Source: Bacillota bacterium (lineage in GTDB: Bacteria > Bacillota > UBA4882 > UBA8346). Taken from it: a stretch of 12,469 nt of DNA. The notes below the pieces were generated by a model. That model ran no database searches, was not told the origin of the DNA, and worked only from the letters and a program-made list of their open reading frames with translations. Positions 12,189-12,469 of the stretch are shown here, piece by piece. Position 1 is the stretch's first letter. The number at the start of each line of letters is the position of its first letter. A program made the position numbers and the translations under genes. Location of the stretch: the NCBI GenBank assembly GCA_023415375.1, contig JAEZKW010000375.1:1-12469 (forward strand), given 5' to 3'.

Positions 12189-12197
12189 TGATATAAT
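12189..12197 (+). promoter_or_regulatory. Extended -10 promoter for the HxlR-type gene
   Basis: TGATATAAT carries a perfect TATAAT (12192-12197) preceded by TGn, the extended -10 element. No -35 box is found at 16-18 nt upstream. The leader to the ATG at 12295 would be about 90 nt. The 12078-12188 stretch between the two divergent promoters shows nothing else recognisable. Confidence 0.5.
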
Positions 12198-12294
12198 AAT
12201 AAAAATTAAGTATCGTAAGGAATGGTTTTTAAAATAAAATATCTCCCAAGTACTACAATGAAACGGATTGAATATCTCGATGAAAGGCAAGAAC

Positions 12295-12469
12295 ATGAAA
12301 GTCCGGAAAGCCTATACCTGCCCTTTGGAACTCACCCATGACATCACCAAAGGCAAATGGAAACCAATCATCTTGTGGCAGTTAAAGCCCGGTAATATCT
12401 CCCCAGCCAGCCTCGAAAAAAATATCCAGGGCATCAATCAAAAAATGCTGATGGAGCAATTAAAGGAGC
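12295..12469 (+). CDS. HxlR-family winged-helix regulator, N-terminal part (cut by window edge)
   Basis: The first 58 residues are visible and the frame leaves the window. CPLELTHDITKGKWKPIILW (9-28) is the HxlR/DUF24 signature (CPxxxxxxxxxGKWxxxIL), with Cys9 at the position that acts as a redox sensor in several members. It continues with SPASLEKNIQGINQKMLMEQ, matching the recognition-helix region (IPGIsxKMLTxxL). The ATG at 12295 is preferred because AAAGG (12283-12287) lies 7 nt upstream. An in-frame ATG at 12280 lacks such a site. Full-length proteins are usually about 110-130 residues. The gene is transcribed away from the sulfatase locus and is probably not part of it. Confidence 0.85.
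   Translation, partial: MKVRKAYTCPLELTHDITKGKWKPIILWQLKPGNISPASLEKNIQGINQKMLMEQLKE

Noticed and set aside
12258..12341. Short leader-peptide frame in front of the HxlR-type gene
   Set aside because: The 27-codon frame overlaps the HxlR start out of frame and has no convincing ribosome binding site.

Overview
This window looks like part of the chromosome of an anaerobic, outer-membrane-bearing Firmicute, with a member of the Negativicutes as the best guess. That placement is inference. It rests on moderate A+T content, strong AGGAGG-type ribosome binding sites, an oxygen-independent (radical SAM) sulfatase-maturing enzyme, a periplasmic-type binding protein with a signal peptide but no lipobox cysteine, and a relic of a patatin/BamA-type outer-membrane barrel.

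Positions 1-1700 are a gene-poor graveyard. They hold the tail of an unidentified plus-strand gene (1-120), a 21-bp direct repeat, a terminator-like hairpin, a near-perfect 34-bp palindrome, and two degenerate tandem arrays that both have a 42-nt (2 x 21) period (624-896 and 953-1078). Two truncated gene remnants meet head to head near 1397: the C-terminus of a patatin/surface-antigen protein on the minus strand and a LuxR-type HTH fragment on the plus strand.

Positions 1708-12077 form a minus-strand locus that reads as a sulfate-ester (organosulfur) uptake and desulfation system. In transcription order it contains a LacI-family regulator, a NitT/TauT-type ABC importer (binding protein, two different permeases, two different ATPases), a Cys-type cytoplasmic sulfatase, its anaerobic sulfatase-maturing radical SAM enzyme (anSME), and two dissimilar TauE/SafE-family exporters. 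A 109-bp MITE-like element lies between the exporters. The proposed logic is import of an intact sulfate ester, conversion of the sulfatase cysteine to formylglycine by anSME, intracellular hydrolysis, and removal of excess sulfur oxyanion by the exporters. Two near-identical palindromes with a central CG overlap the -35 boxes of both the lacI-type gene and the binding-protein gene, so the LacI protein probably represses itself and the operon. Control by LacI rather than by a general sulfur-starvation regulator suggests substrate-induced catabolic use of the organic part.

The most unusual molecular feature is the ATPase pair. One subunit has an altered Walker A and lacks the switch histidine. 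The other has a broken ABC signature. In the expected head-to-tail dimer, all these defects fall in the same composite ATP site, leaving one canonical and one degenerate site. This arrangement is familiar in heterodimeric exporters and unexpected in a NitT/TauT importer.

From 12189 onward, on the plus strand, an extended -10 promoter precedes the start of an HxlR-family regulator gene that is cut by the window edge.
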